Virus record (IMG/VR): IMGVR_UViG_3300037010_003079
Span: 1-64,000 of that record
Reading direction: 5' to 3' (one strand)
From: a virus
Length of the DNA stretch: 64,000 bases
Position 1 is the first letter of the stretch. Every line of letters starts with the position of its first letter. This document shows positions 24,117 through 31,944 of the stretch, one piece after another. The notes beneath the pieces were generated by a model. The model worked only from the letters and a program-made list of their open reading frames with translations, searched no databases and was not told the DNA's origin. The position numbers and the translations under genes were made by a program.

Positions 24117-24370
24117 GTACCTACGTTGCCAAGTCTACGACGGGTATCGTCCATGCAGTCTACGACCAGAACGAAGTCTACGTACATCACCGTGGCAACG
24201 AAGATGTCGCCGTGTGCGGTCTCGCTGAAGCTTGGTTCGCCATCGACCAAGGCGTGATCGTTACGTGTCTTCAGTGCCTTGCGAAGATGTACACAACGAC
24301 ATGGTGGAGCGCGAACTCTGATCCCGTCGAATCGGGTTCGTTGGTCCGCTACTTGCGTAGTAAGAGGTGA
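24113..24370 (+). CDS. VH-TCxxC family small protein
   Basis: 85 residues from GTG. Motifs: TGIVHAVY (H14), AVCGLAE (C35-Gly) and IVTCLQCLA (C52, C55), then a 28-residue tail. The loop after the first strand is His-rich (VHHRG). Confidence 0.8.
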   Translation: MSTYVAKSTTGIVHAVYDQNEVYVHHRGNEDVAVCGLAEAWFAIDQGVIVTCLQCLAKMYTTTWWSANSDPVESGSLVRYLRSKR

Positions 24371-24372
24371 TC

Positions 24373-24648
24373 ATGATCCACACGCCAGGCTGGAAGGACG
24401 AACACGGCATCGTCCACATCGCAGGTAGCTATGGCTACCGTCATATCTACACCCAGTGCGGCGAGATCGTCGTCGAGAACGACGACGTCACCCCTTCGGG
24501 GATCACGCCGGAGTACGACGTCTGCCACGAGTTTCCGACGTGCCTCATGTGCATCGGCAGCGCGGTCGACTATCTACCGCGGTTCGCGCGTGACCCTGTT
24601 ATCAGGAACGCTTGGGGCTTGTCGCCAAGGTTTCTATGTCTCCGATGA
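24373..24648 (+). CDS. VH-TCxxC family protein, 3' end altered by duplication
   Basis: 91 residues. Motifs: HGIVHIAG (H15), TQCGEIV (C29-Gly) and FPTCLMCIG (C57, C60). After PRF at residue 71 the frame enters a copied 75-bp unit and ends out of context, so the true C-terminus is probably YETVGEVIVNAATLKKL, now found in the next fragment. An overlapping GTG six bases upstream is an alternative start. Confidence 0.7.
   Translation: MIHTPGWKDEHGIVHIAGSYGYRHIYTQCGEIVVENDDVTPSGITPEYDVCHEFPTCLMCIGSAVDYLPRFARDPVIRNAWGLSPRFLCLR
24465..24588. repeat. 124-bp direct repeat, copy 1 (unit B)
   Basis: Same sequence as 24669-24792 (offset 204). It covers the middle and CxxC coding part of a VH-TCxxC gene. 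Confidence 0.88.
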
Positions 24649-24669
24649 CCAGTTCCTGTCGTGTATGCG
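24595..24669. repeat. 75-bp direct repeat, copy 2 (unit A), out of frame
   Basis: Copy of 23180-23254 inserted between the two B units. Four further bases of local identity (GTGA) flank its left edge. Confidence 0.88.
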
Positions 24670-24867
24670 ATCGTCGTCGAGAACGACGACGTCACCCCTT
24701 CGGGGATCACGCCGGAGTACGACGTCTGCCACGAGTTTCCGACGTGCCTCATGTGCATCGGCAGCGCGGTCGACTATCTACCGCGGTTCGCGTACGAGAC
24801 AGTGGGTGAGGTGATCGTCAACGCGGCCACGCTGAAGAAGCTCGACCTCAAGTTCCGCGACGGTTAG
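24661..24867 (+). pseudogene. 3' fragment of a VH-TCxxC gene created by the duplication
   Basis: Open from a GTG in the copied A unit; residues 4-44 repeat the previous gene (FPTCLMCIG included) and then give an apparently natural end, GEVIVNAATLKKLDLKFRDG. It lacks the Val-His half of the module. Joining the first gene's N-terminus to this tail gives one intact protein of about 97 residues. Confidence 0.65.
24669..24792. repeat. 124-bp direct repeat, copy 2 (unit B)
   Basis: Second copy of unit B; begins at the last base of unit A copy 2, giving the order B-A-B. Confidence 0.88.
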
Positions 24868-25391
24868 CTGTTCGAGCGCTTCGCCCGCTCTTTTTTAATC
24901 CAACGAGCACGGAACTGGCGGATGTCGGGGATCGTGCACAGGTCGACCTTGCGGCCACCACGCTCACGCATGACGGGGCCTTCGGCGCAGCTCTTGATCA
25001 GCGCGTAGCCACCTCCGTAGCCGAGCAGTGCGCACCGCTCGTTGCCACGACACGCGCGATACCAGTCCTGCAGGTGCTTGGCCCCGTCGAGGTAGTCCTC
25101 GAGCACGGTCTGGCCCACGCACTTCGTTTCCATGGTCGGCTGCAGCACGCCGCATGCGGTCTTGCCTGCTACGACTGGGCCCACCACGCTCGAGGTGTAG
25201 CGGCTCTCGAAGTACGCGGTGCTGAGCAACATGTCCGCGTCGATGCCGTAGAACGAAGCTGCGATGCGTGCCGAGGTCAGGTGCTCCATCGCCGCCGGCG
25301 CCGTCAGATCGTTGGGGGCCGTTCTTCGCAAGGCGTCGGCGTCGTTGGGCGACGTGAACAGGAACACGAGCACCGCGGCGATAATGGACAT
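24864..25391 (-). CDS. Exported SLT-like lytic transglycosylase/lysozyme
   Basis: 175 residues. Residues 1-19 are a hydrophobic signal or anchor (MSIIAAVLVFLFTS). Residues 45-135 resemble the SLT lysozyme fold: FYGIDADMLLSTAYFESRY with E62 as the likely catalytic acid, then CGVLQPT and a GYGGGY segment near 125. It would cleave peptidoglycan glycan strands from the periplasmic side. It ends convergently on the small-gene array, with stops overlapping by four bases. Confidence 0.83.
   Translation of the reverse strand: MSIIAAVLVFLFTSPNDADALRRTAPNDLTAPAAMEHLTSARIAASFYGIDADMLLSTAYFESRYTSSVVGPVVAGKTACGVLQPTMETKCVGQTVLEDYLDGAKHLQDWYRACRGNERCALLGYGGGYALIKSCAEGPVMRERGGRKVDLCTIPDIRQFRARWIKKERAKRSNS
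24874..24896 (+). terminator. Candidate rho-independent terminator of the small-gene array
   Basis: GAGCG (24874-24878), loop CTTCGCC, CGCTC (24886-24890) and then six T residues. It lies just after the last plus-strand gene and inside the 3' end of the convergent transglycosylase gene. The stem is short (5 bp). Confidence 0.5.
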
Positions 25392-25403
25392 GCCGCCGCT
25401 ATA

Positions 25404-26021
25404 TCACGGCATGTCGATTTCCAACCAACCATTGCGCAACCATCCATGCATGCGTTGGGGACTACCGATCCCGATGGATGGCGTCACATCGATATCCGGA
25501 GGTGCACCTGTGCGTGTCCACCCAGGCCCATTGCTCGCAGGACCGTCGATCATCCATTCACCTGCGGGGGTCTTGCACACGAGCGACATCTCACCGTTGC
25601 GGTGGTAGCTGTCGTCTCCGTTGAGCACGCGCCAGTCGTAGAGCGCGCCGACAGGCGCATCTCCGATCGTGACCAGCTCTTGGTTGTCGCCACGTTGATA
25701 GAGCCGCGTGTGGCTCTCTTGCTTCGCGTCTTCGGGACGGAACACGTAACCACACGAGCACGCGGTCGGCCAGCGCGGATCGTCGAGCGCAACGGTGTGC
25801 TGCGTGCGGTCGCCGTCGAGCGACGCTTCGAGGGTTCCCGCCGCGCGTGTGACCTCGATCTCGACGTCATGGGTCTCGTAGGACGTCAGTTCAGCGCCGG
25901 GGTACCGCGACTCCCGTCGACCACAAGGCGGCACGCCGTCACGCGCGAACGCGTACCGACGAAGTGTGACAACGACGTCATCTGTGGGCGTGAGCAGGAA
26001 GCAGCGATGGCGAGAAGGCAT
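25404..26021 (-). CDS. Conserved hypothetical phage protein
   Basis: 205 residues. The C-terminal half carries GEWMIDGPASN, WTRTGAPPDI, VTPSI and YHGFL-like elements (MHGWLRNGWL), a pattern I recognise from conserved phage proteins without known function. A Cys pair (CSCGY) sits near residue 89. It lies between the transglycosylase and Rz-like genes on the same strand; a link to lysis is only positional. Confidence 0.76.
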   Translation of the reverse strand: MPSRHRCFLLTPTDDVVVTLRRYAFARDGVPPCGRRESRYPGAELTSYETHDVEIEVTRAAGTLEASLDGDRTQHTVALDDPRWPTACSCGYVFRPEDAKQESHTRLYQRGDNQELVTIGDAPVGALYDWRVLNGDDSYHRNGEMSLVCKTPAGEWMIDGPASNGPGWTRTGAPPDIDVTPSIGIGSPQRMHGWLRNGWLEIDMP

Positions 26022-26025
26022 GACG

Positions 26026-26472
26026 TTACCTCTTGGGTGCGAACTCCGCCGCAGCGTCAGGAAAGTCGCGCGGCAGGTCCCTGAACTTCGGACGATCGGG
26101 CGTCGGCACAGGCAACGGCTGCTTGTACGTGTCGACGGGCGCGGGACGGTGCCCGCTTGCTACGGGCGCGGGACGGTGCACGCTTGCTACGGGCGCCGTG
26201 TTGAGCTTCGCGAACAGTGACTGGATCAACGTGTCGGTGGCCTCGAGCCGTGCCTCGAGCTTCACGACGTAGTCGTGCTGGGTCGTCGCAGTCGTCTGCA
26301 GCTCCTTGACGGAAGTCGCGAGTGCCGCATAGCCGCCGGTCGCTTCGTCCTGGGTTTGTTGATACTTGGCCTTCAACTCCTCGTGGCTTGAGAGGTAGCC
26401 GAACCAAGCAGGCGCGATCCCGACGATGGCCCCGACGAGAAGGGTGATCAGGGTCTTGGGGTTGGCCGCCAT
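26026..26472 (-). CDS. Rz-like inner-membrane spanin candidate
   Basis: 148 residues. One transmembrane segment near the N-terminus (LITLLVGAIVGIAPAWFGYL), then a predicted coiled coil (HEELKAKYQQTQDEATG, continuing to VKLEARLEATDTL), and a Pro-rich tail with two near-identical repeats (APVASVHRP, APVASGHRP). That is the architecture of Rz-type i-spanins; no separate Rz1 partner is evident. A CCTATCATT element lies six bases upstream of the ATG. Confidence 0.7.
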   Translation of the reverse strand: MAANPKTLITLLVGAIVGIAPAWFGYLSSHEELKAKYQQTQDEATGGYAALATSVKELQTTATTQHDYVVKLEARLEATDTLIQSLFAKLNTAPVASVHRPAPVASGHRPAPVDTYKQPLPVPTPDRPKFRDLPRDFPDAAAEFAPKR

Positions 26473-26478
26473 CTTGTA

Positions 26479-26484
26479 ATGATA
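26479..26484 (-). promoter_or_regulatory. CCTATCATT promoter-like element (Rz-like gene)
   Basis: TATCAT on the minus strand, six bases from the ATG, so a transcript would start at about the start codon. Pairs back to back with the plus-strand element at 26527. Confidence 0.5.
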
Positions 26485-26509
26485 GGAGGATTTTTTTGGC
26501 CCCGACGCA

Positions 26510-26527
26510 AGGGGGCTGAAACCCCCT
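26510..26527. repeat. Inverted repeat abutting the CCCCTATAATT element
   Basis: AGGGGG and CCCCCT form perfect 6-base arms around CTGAAA. The right arm merges with the promoter-like element of the 2H/cupin gene, so it could be an operator in the divergent promoter region. Confidence 0.6.
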
Positions 26528-26532
26528 ATAAT
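26527..26532 (+). promoter_or_regulatory. CCCCTATAATT promoter-like element (2H/cupin gene)
   Basis: TATAAT with the extended CCCC...TT context, six bases before the GTG start. No ribosome-binding site fits in between. Confidence 0.65.
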
Positions 26533-26538
26533 TTCCCC

Positions 26539-27732
26539 GTGCGAACCGTCTCGCTTGCGGGCGTCCTCGACCAGCTCCTCTCGGCTGCCAGCCGCGAGAA
26601 GACCGCTGAGATCTCGACGAGCCCGAAGACCTTCTTCGTGCACGTGCGTGTGCCCGAGCACGTCGCTGAGAACCTTCGCGAGATCCAGAAGAAGGTCATC
26701 CCGGACGCTGCGAAGCACTCCGACATCGACCACATCACCCTGGTCTACACGAAGAAGCCGCTCGAGGACCACCCGCCCGAGAAGGTCCACGCCGCGCTCG
26801 CGGCACTTCGTCAGGTTGGCGAGAACGCCGAGCCCATCGAAGCGAAGATCCAGGGCTGGGGCTACTTCGATGGCGCGGCCTCCCAAGGCAAGCGGAACAC
26901 CGCGCTGGTCGCGTTGCTCGACGCCCCTGGCCTCGAACATCTGCACGTCGACATGGTGCGCGCCCTCAAGGTCCACGGCATCGACCCGAGCGACAAGCAC
27001 GTGTTCACGCCGCACATCACGCTCGGCTACCTCGGTGACGCTGGGCGCACCGAAGAGCCACTGCCTGTGATCAACGGACGATTCACGATCGACCGAGCGC
27101 ACGTGACGTCGCGGGACCACCACGAGATCCCGTTGACGGGCGTCGAACGTTCGATGGGACAGAAGGCCGCCGAGGCCGCCTTCCCCGGCTTCATCACCAA
27201 CATCGACGACGCCACCAACGCCAACGACAACTACCGCAAGGTCCTGCACACCGCCAAGAAAGAGCAGCTTGTCGTGATGTCCCTGCCCAAGGGCGGCGAC
27301 ATCGGCTCCGAGAAGCATCCGAACACGGACCAGTTCATCCGCGTCGAAGGCGGCCAGGGCAAGGCCGTCTTGAACGGCGTCGAGCGTCCGATGCGCGACG
27401 GCACCGCGCTCATCATCCCCGCAGGCACGCAACACAACATCGTCAATACGGGTGACGACCCGCTCAAGCTCTACACGGTCTACTCCCAGAACGAGCATCC
27501 GGACGGCATCGTCGAGAAGACCAAGGCCGACGCCGAAAAGAAAGAAGCCGCACTCGGCGTCAACGCTGCCAAGTTCGCGACCGACTTCGCGCCCAAGACC
27601 AACTTCTCGCTGGACACGAACGCGCTGCGCTCGCAACGACACGAAGGTCCTGGCAAGGGTCAGACCTCGCCGGGGATGGGCGGCGTGCCCGCACAGACCG
27701 GCGGGATGCATTCAGGTGGCGGCCTGCGATGA
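26539..27732 (+). CDS. 2H phosphoesterase fused to a cupin domain
   Basis: 397 residues from GTG. Residues about 30-190 hold two H-x-T motifs, HITLVY (H65/T67) and HITLGYL (H159/T161), the catalytic signature of 2H phosphoesterases (RNA-ligase-like and cyclic-nucleotide phosphodiesterases). Residues about 245-325 are a cupin: GGDIGSEKHPNTDQFIRVE (E258, H260, E270) and PAGTQHNIV (H299) as metal ligands. The tail is Gly-rich. The 2H fold is used by phages for cyclic phosphate and for anti-CBASS cyclic-dinucleotide hydrolysis, but nothing here proves the substrate. It leads an operon that continues into fibre genes. Confidence 0.87.
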   Translation: MRTVSLAGVLDQLLSAASREKTAEISTSPKTFFVHVRVPEHVAENLREIQKKVIPDAAKHSDIDHITLVYTKKPLEDHPPEKVHAALAALRQVGENAEPIEAKIQGWGYFDGAASQGKRNTALVALLDAPGLEHLHVDMVRALKVHGIDPSDKHVFTPHITLGYLGDAGRTEEPLPVINGRFTIDRAHVTSRDHHEIPLTGVERSMGQKAAEAAFPGFITNIDDATNANDNYRKVLHTAKKEQLVVMSLPKGGDIGSEKHPNTDQFIRVEGGQGKAVLNGVERPMRDGTALIIPAGTQHNIVNTGDDPLKLYTVYSQNEHPDGIVEKTKADAEKKEAALGVNAAKFATDFAPKTNFSLDTNALRSQRHEGPGKGQTSPGMGGVPAQTGGMHSGGGLR

Positions 27733-28232
27733 CCGAGCGTCCCGTCTACGTCGGCGTTGGTGAGTGCGACTGCAAACGCATCGACACCAAGCTCTATCAC
27801 GTGCCGGGCACCGAATTCGCTCGGCGGCCGGTGTGCGCCGTGTGCCTCGTCGACCACGGCTTCGAAGTGCCCACGCCGCGTACCGCCGACGACCTCGAGG
27901 AGATCGATGGGCGTCCCACGTGGAAGCCGATGCCGACACCGCCTCCGTTGAACCCCCTCGTCCATGCAGGCAAGCTGGACCTCGGGTACGGGCACATCTT
28001 CGAGGCGGTGCTTGGCAGCGACGAACAGCTCATCGGGTGGCTGCACACTCATCCCGATGCTCGAAGCCTCGAGGGGATGCTCTGCCAGTCGTTCTGTGCC
28101 GTCCGCCCGCTCAACGGCACGCCGATCCATCAGGTCGTGAGCGTCGATCCTTTGACGCTCATGCCAAGCTTGCTTTGCCGCACCTGTGGTGCACATGGTC
28201 ATGTGACCAACGGAAAATGGGAGCCCTGCTGA
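27729..28232 (+). CDS. Conserved zinc-ribbon protein, DUF6527-like C-terminus
   Basis: 167 residues. N-terminal Cys/His cluster (GECDCKRIDTKLYHV, then CAVC) and a C-terminal PSLLCRTCGAHGHVTNGKWE segment typical of DUF6527-like proteins (Pro-Ser-Leu-Leu-x-CxxCGxHG). An HTHP sequence near residue 100 is not in a canonical JAMM context. Coupled to the 2H/cupin gene by a four-base overlap. Confidence 0.68.
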   Translation: MTERPVYVGVGECDCKRIDTKLYHVPGTEFARRPVCAVCLVDHGFEVPTPRTADDLEEIDGRPTWKPMPTPPPLNPLVHAGKLDLGYGHIFEAVLGSDEQLIGWLHTHPDARSLEGMLCQSFCAVRPLNGTPIHQVVSVDPLTLMPSLLCRTCGAHGHVTNGKWEPC

Positions 28233-28804
28233 TGTTGCACACCAAGACTCACGTCATGATCGACGGCGCCATGCACACGGTCGCGCGCGTCGACAAGCAC
28301 GAGACCGGACCGCACCACACGCATCGCGTCCATACCGGATGCGGCCTGACCATCGATGTCGACGTCGGCGGAGAGCGTGCGCGTGCCCGTTCGCTCGAGC
28401 GTCACGGTCACGTGATGGCCGAGCCCGATCCCGCCGTGCGCGCAGCCCATGCGCCATACCACCTGAAGGCGGCAGACGAAGCGGCCTCGAAGGCCGAGCC
28501 CCTCGATGGCGGACGGTGGCACGTCGACGCCCACGCCCGTGACTGTGCCGCCTGTGTGGCGCACGAGCGTGGCGCTGCTCCAGTGACGCACCCGCTGGGG
28601 CACACCAACGCACGTACGGTCGAAGCGGACATCGAGACCAACCTCGCGTGTCCCAAGTGCGGCACGAAGATCTATCGGCGTCGTGCCAGCGAGCAGTTCG
28701 CATGCACCGGCCAAGGGCACGAGTTCACGGGCCTCGAGCTGATGGCGCACGTCAAGGACAGCTTCGATAGCCTCACGCGGCTCGTGATGCCGGAGTCCAA
28801 GTAG
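28232..28804 (+). CDS. His-rich protein with C-terminal zinc ribbon
   Basis: 190 residues. Many His in the first half (HETGPHHTHRVH), a CAAC pair near residue 107 and a C-terminal ribbon LACPKCGTKIYRR, then FACTGQGHEF. Start by TGATG coupling. Metal binding is likely; role unknown. Confidence 0.7.
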   Translation: MLHTKTHVMIDGAMHTVARVDKHETGPHHTHRVHTGCGLTIDVDVGGERARARSLERHGHVMAEPDPAVRAAHAPYHLKAADEAASKAEPLDGGRWHVDAHARDCAACVAHERGAAPVTHPLGHTNARTVEADIETNLACPKCGTKIYRRRASEQFACTGQGHEFTGLELMAHVKDSFDSLTRLVMPESK

Positions 28805-29833
28805 ATGTCGCTGCCCACGGTCACCCAGACATGGACGTACTCGTTCAACAACAGGTACGTGTACACAGGTTCATCGACGCTCATCACGACGATGGGCGCC
28901 TTGTTGTTTTCATGGGTCGGCGTGGGCGGCTTCCTCACGACGACGATGGGGTACACCGTCAAGGGATCGTGTGACGGTACGACCGGCGCGATGGACGGCG
29001 TCAACCGCATCACGGCTGCGAACAAGTGGGCCACGCGCGCGACGATCGCGGGCGCCGCGCAGTCGTGGATCGTCCTGACAGACGGCGCCGGGATCGACTG
29101 GTTGTTCACGTACCAGTCCGTCGCGGATGACGTCTCGCGGCTTTCGCATTCGCAAGGCGGTGTCTACATTGCGGCAGGGACTCCAGCCCAGCAACCCACC
29201 GCGACGGATGAATGCTTCGACACCCAGAGTGGGTCTTGGATCAACGGGAACATCAGCGCGGACCGCGTCTGGCATTTCTGGGGCAGCAGCGACAAGAAGA
29301 TGTTCCGCATGGCGATCTATCGTACGGGAGTCCTTGCGTCTTTCATCAAGGGCGAGAAGTTCACGGGCGCCCTGGTCGCACCTGCCACGTTCACGCTTGC
29401 TGTCGGCGGCGGAACGGTCGCGGCTCTCAAGTCATTCTACAGCGGCTCGTCTGTGTCCTCTAACAACATGGTCGGCTATGTCGCCAATGCGGCAGGCGAC
29501 GTGTGTCGGTTGCATACGTCGGTCGATGCCAACTGCAAGGCAGGCAATGGTGGGGAGCTTATCGGAGGCATGGCAGGCCTCTCCGCGCTCATGAACAACG
29601 AGCGCCCCCTTCTTCAGGGTGGTGTCGGGATCCTGTTATTCCCTACACAAACAGGTTCGATCCAAGCCAGCACGGACGGCAAGTTGGGCAGCTTGTTCGA
29701 CCAGTGGTACTCCATCTCGAACAGCGCAACCACGCCCGCCGTAGGTGACGTGTTTGGTAACCTTCAATTCTACACGGTCACGCCCGGCATCATCTTGCCG
29801 CTTGACGGCGTAACAACCCCACTGACGTCCTGA
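28805..29833 (+). CDS. Fibre-like virion protein, paralogue 1 of 3
   Basis: 342 residues, the first of three tandem homologues. Shared landmarks: LPTVTQTWTxSFNNR near the start, TVKGSCDGTTGAMDGV, WIVLTDGAGIDW, TDECFD, VWHFWGSSDKKMFR, LPLDGVTTPL near the end. Beta-rich with many aromatic and Gly positions. Position beside other appendage genes suggests a receptor-contacting or decoration protein. Confidence 0.82.
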   Translation: MSLPTVTQTWTYSFNNRYVYTGSSTLITTMGALLFSWVGVGGFLTTTMGYTVKGSCDGTTGAMDGVNRITAANKWATRATIAGAAQSWIVLTDGAGIDWLFTYQSVADDVSRLSHSQGGVYIAAGTPAQQPTATDECFDTQSGSWINGNISADRVWHFWGSSDKKMFRMAIYRTGVLASFIKGEKFTGALVAPATFTLAVGGGTVAALKSFYSGSSVSSNNMVGYVANAAGDVCRLHTSVDANCKAGNGGELIGGMAGLSALMNNERPLLQGGVGILLFPTQTGSIQASTDGKLGSLFDQWYSISNSATTPAVGDVFGNLQFYTVTPGIILPLDGVTTPLTS

Positions 29834-29836
29834 CAT

Positions 29837-30865
29837 ATGGCGCTACCTACCGTCACACAGACCTGGACGACGTCGTTCAACAACCGATACACGTTCGTAT
29901 CGGTTCTTGGCGCGATGCAGAGCTACATGCTCTCCCTCAAGGACTTCTTGAAGACGACCATGGGCATGACCGTCAAGGGTTCCTGCTCGGCAGGTACCGG
30001 CGCCATGGACGGTGTGGACCGTTGGACCGTCGCCACCGATGTTGCACCACGCAACAACGGCGCTGCCGGTTCACAAGCCTGGTTTGTCTTGACCGACGGC
30101 GCAGGCGTCGACTGGTGCTTCTCGTTCAACTCGGCCTCCGATGACATTTTCCGGCTGGCGCATTCGACGGGCGGCAACTACGTCGCCGCGGCTACAGCGA
30201 ACCAGCAACCCACCGCTACGGACGAGTGTTTCGATGCGGCTAGCGGTTCTTGGGTAAACAGCACGGCTAGCGCTGACCGGGTCTGGCATATGTGGGGCTC
30301 GAGCGACAAGAAGATGTGGCGCTCGACGGTCATGCGGTCCAGCGCTCTCGTCATGTATCAAGCAGGCGAGAAGTTCACGAGTGCGCTGGTTTCACCCGCA
30401 ACTTTCACACTGGGCACTGGTGGCGGAACCGTAGGTGCGGTCAAGTCATTTTATAACGGTTCGACTTTCAACTCGAATTTCAACGCCACGTATGCACCCT
30501 CCGCTCTCGGAGACCTGTGCCGCGTACATACGAACCAAGACATCAACGCAGCAGCGTCGATTGGCGGTGAGATGCCTGGTGGTGGTGTTGGGTCCTTGGC
30601 TTCGAGTGCCGTGCTTTTCAACGCAGAACTTCCACTACTTCAAGGTGCGACTGGCGAACTGATGTTCCCTGCTCAAATGGGAAGCAGGCTTGCCAATGCC
30701 GACGGTAAGCTCGGAAGCAAGATTGACAGCTGGTACGTGTTGACCAACAGCACGACGGTTCCGGGCCTTGTTGATACGTTCGGTACACTCCAATTCGTGG
30801 TCGTCGAAATTGGAGGCGCGATCATCCTACCGGGAGACGGCGCCACTACGCCGGTGTCCACATAA
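29837..30865 (+). CDS. Fibre-like virion protein, paralogue 2 of 3
   Basis: 342 residues. Aligns along its length with the flanking copies (TVKGSCSAGTGAMDGVDRW, WFVLTDGAGVDW, VWHMWGSSDKKMWR). Largest differences lie in residues 140-250. The ATG starts three bases after the previous stop. Differential loss of identity suggests diversifying specificity. Confidence 0.82.
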   Translation: MALPTVTQTWTTSFNNRYTFVSVLGAMQSYMLSLKDFLKTTMGMTVKGSCSAGTGAMDGVDRWTVATDVAPRNNGAAGSQAWFVLTDGAGVDWCFSFNSASDDIFRLAHSTGGNYVAAATANQQPTATDECFDAASGSWVNSTASADRVWHMWGSSDKKMWRSTVMRSSALVMYQAGEKFTSALVSPATFTLGTGGGTVGAVKSFYNGSTFNSNFNATYAPSALGDLCRVHTNQDINAAASIGGEMPGGGVGSLASSAVLFNAELPLLQGATGELMFPAQMGSRLANADGKLGSKIDSWYVLTNSTTVPGLVDTFGTLQFVVVEIGGAIILPGDGATTPVST

Positions 30866-31944
30866 TGGGTCTTCCTACCGTCACGCAGACTTGGACGATG
30901 TCGTTCAACAATCGATCGATCTTCGTGTCGATCATTCGAACGATGGGTGACCTGGTCTTCTCGCTCAAGAACTTCTTGAAAACGACGATGGGGTACACCG
31001 TCAAGGGCTCGTGCGACGGTACGACCGGCGCCATGGACGGTGTTGACCGTATCACCAGTGCGACCACATGGGCGACCCGTAACAACGGGGCTGCCGGCGC
31101 GATGTCTTGGATCGTCCTGACCGACGGCGCGGGCATCGACTGGTGCTTCTCGTTTAACTCGTCATCTGACGCAATCGTTCGGTTGGCACACTCGACAGGC
31201 GGAAACTATGTAGCCGCTGCCACTCCCAATCAACAACCGACTGCGTCCGACGAGTGTTTTGACGTTGCTTCCAGTGAATGGGTCAACGCAAATAATACTT
31301 CACGGCCTTCGGATACGGTTTGGCACATGTGGGGCTCGAGCGACAAGAAGATGTGGCGTCTTGTCACGGCCACTGGTGCCAATCTGGGTGTGACGGGACA
31401 CGCTTTTTGCGCCTATATCGCCGGTGAAAAGTTTACGAGCGCCCTTATAGCGCCCGCTTCTTTTACGCTGGGCACGGGCGGGGGCACCGTTGGCGCTATC
31501 AAAACGTACTATCAAGGCGGCAACGGAAACGGTGGTCGAATCTACTCCCTCGCAACTATTTTAAACGTGATCTATACAGGGTCCAGTGTTGCAGACCTGT
31601 GTCGTGTGCGTGCAGGGGGCGCCGATACTAACGCGCTAGCCACCATCGGCGGGGAACAGCCGGGTGGCGCGGTTGGGGCTGTCAACGGGGGCGCGCAATT
31701 CTGGAGTGCAGAAAAACCAGCCCTGCAAGGCCACAAGGGTCAACTCATCTTCCCCACAACGATGGGCGCCCGGAACGCATCCGCAGACGGTAAGCTAGGC
31801 ACGAAGATTGACCACTGGTCTTCGATTACCAACGTGGCTGGCCTTCCTGAATTCTTGGATTCATACGGCGACAAGCAGTTCTGGGCGATTGCTCCCGGCA
31901 TCATTCTTCCCGGTGATGGCGTAACGCGCTTGGTGTCCCAATGA
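30865..31944 (+). CDS. Fibre-like virion protein, paralogue 3 of 3
   Basis: 359 residues. The N-terminal 150 residues are closer to copy 1 in wording (TVKGSCDGTTGAMDGVDRI) and to copy 2 in others (NNGAAGAMSWIVLTDGAGID). It has insertions around residues 155-180 and 220-245. Codons in the insertion region are AT-richer than the surroundings. Start overlaps the stop of copy 2 by one base. Confidence 0.82.
   Translation: MGLPTVTQTWTMSFNNRSIFVSIIRTMGDLVFSLKNFLKTTMGYTVKGSCDGTTGAMDGVDRITSATTWATRNNGAAGAMSWIVLTDGAGIDWCFSFNSSSDAIVRLAHSTGGNYVAAATPNQQPTASDECFDVASSEWVNANNTSRPSDTVWHMWGSSDKKMWRLVTATGANLGVTGHAFCAYIAGEKFTSALIAPASFTLGTGGGTVGAIKTYYQGGNGNGGRIYSLATILNVIYTGSSVADLCRVRAGGADTNALATIGGEQPGGAVGAVNGGAQFWSAEKPALQGHKGQLIFPTTMGARNASADGKLGTKIDHWSSITNVAGLPEFLDSYGDKQFWAIAPGIILPGDGVTRLVSQ

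Noticed and set aside
26026-27711. 561-codon minus-strand ORF running through the 2H/cupin gene
   Set aside because: Only its last 148 codons (Rz-like) have natural composition and a start; the rest mirrors the coding strand of the 2H/cupin gene.
28005-28070. HTHP in the 167-residue zinc protein as a JAMM metalloprotease
   Set aside because: The required downstream Ser and Asp spacing is absent, and the surrounding sequence fits a DUF6527-like pattern better.
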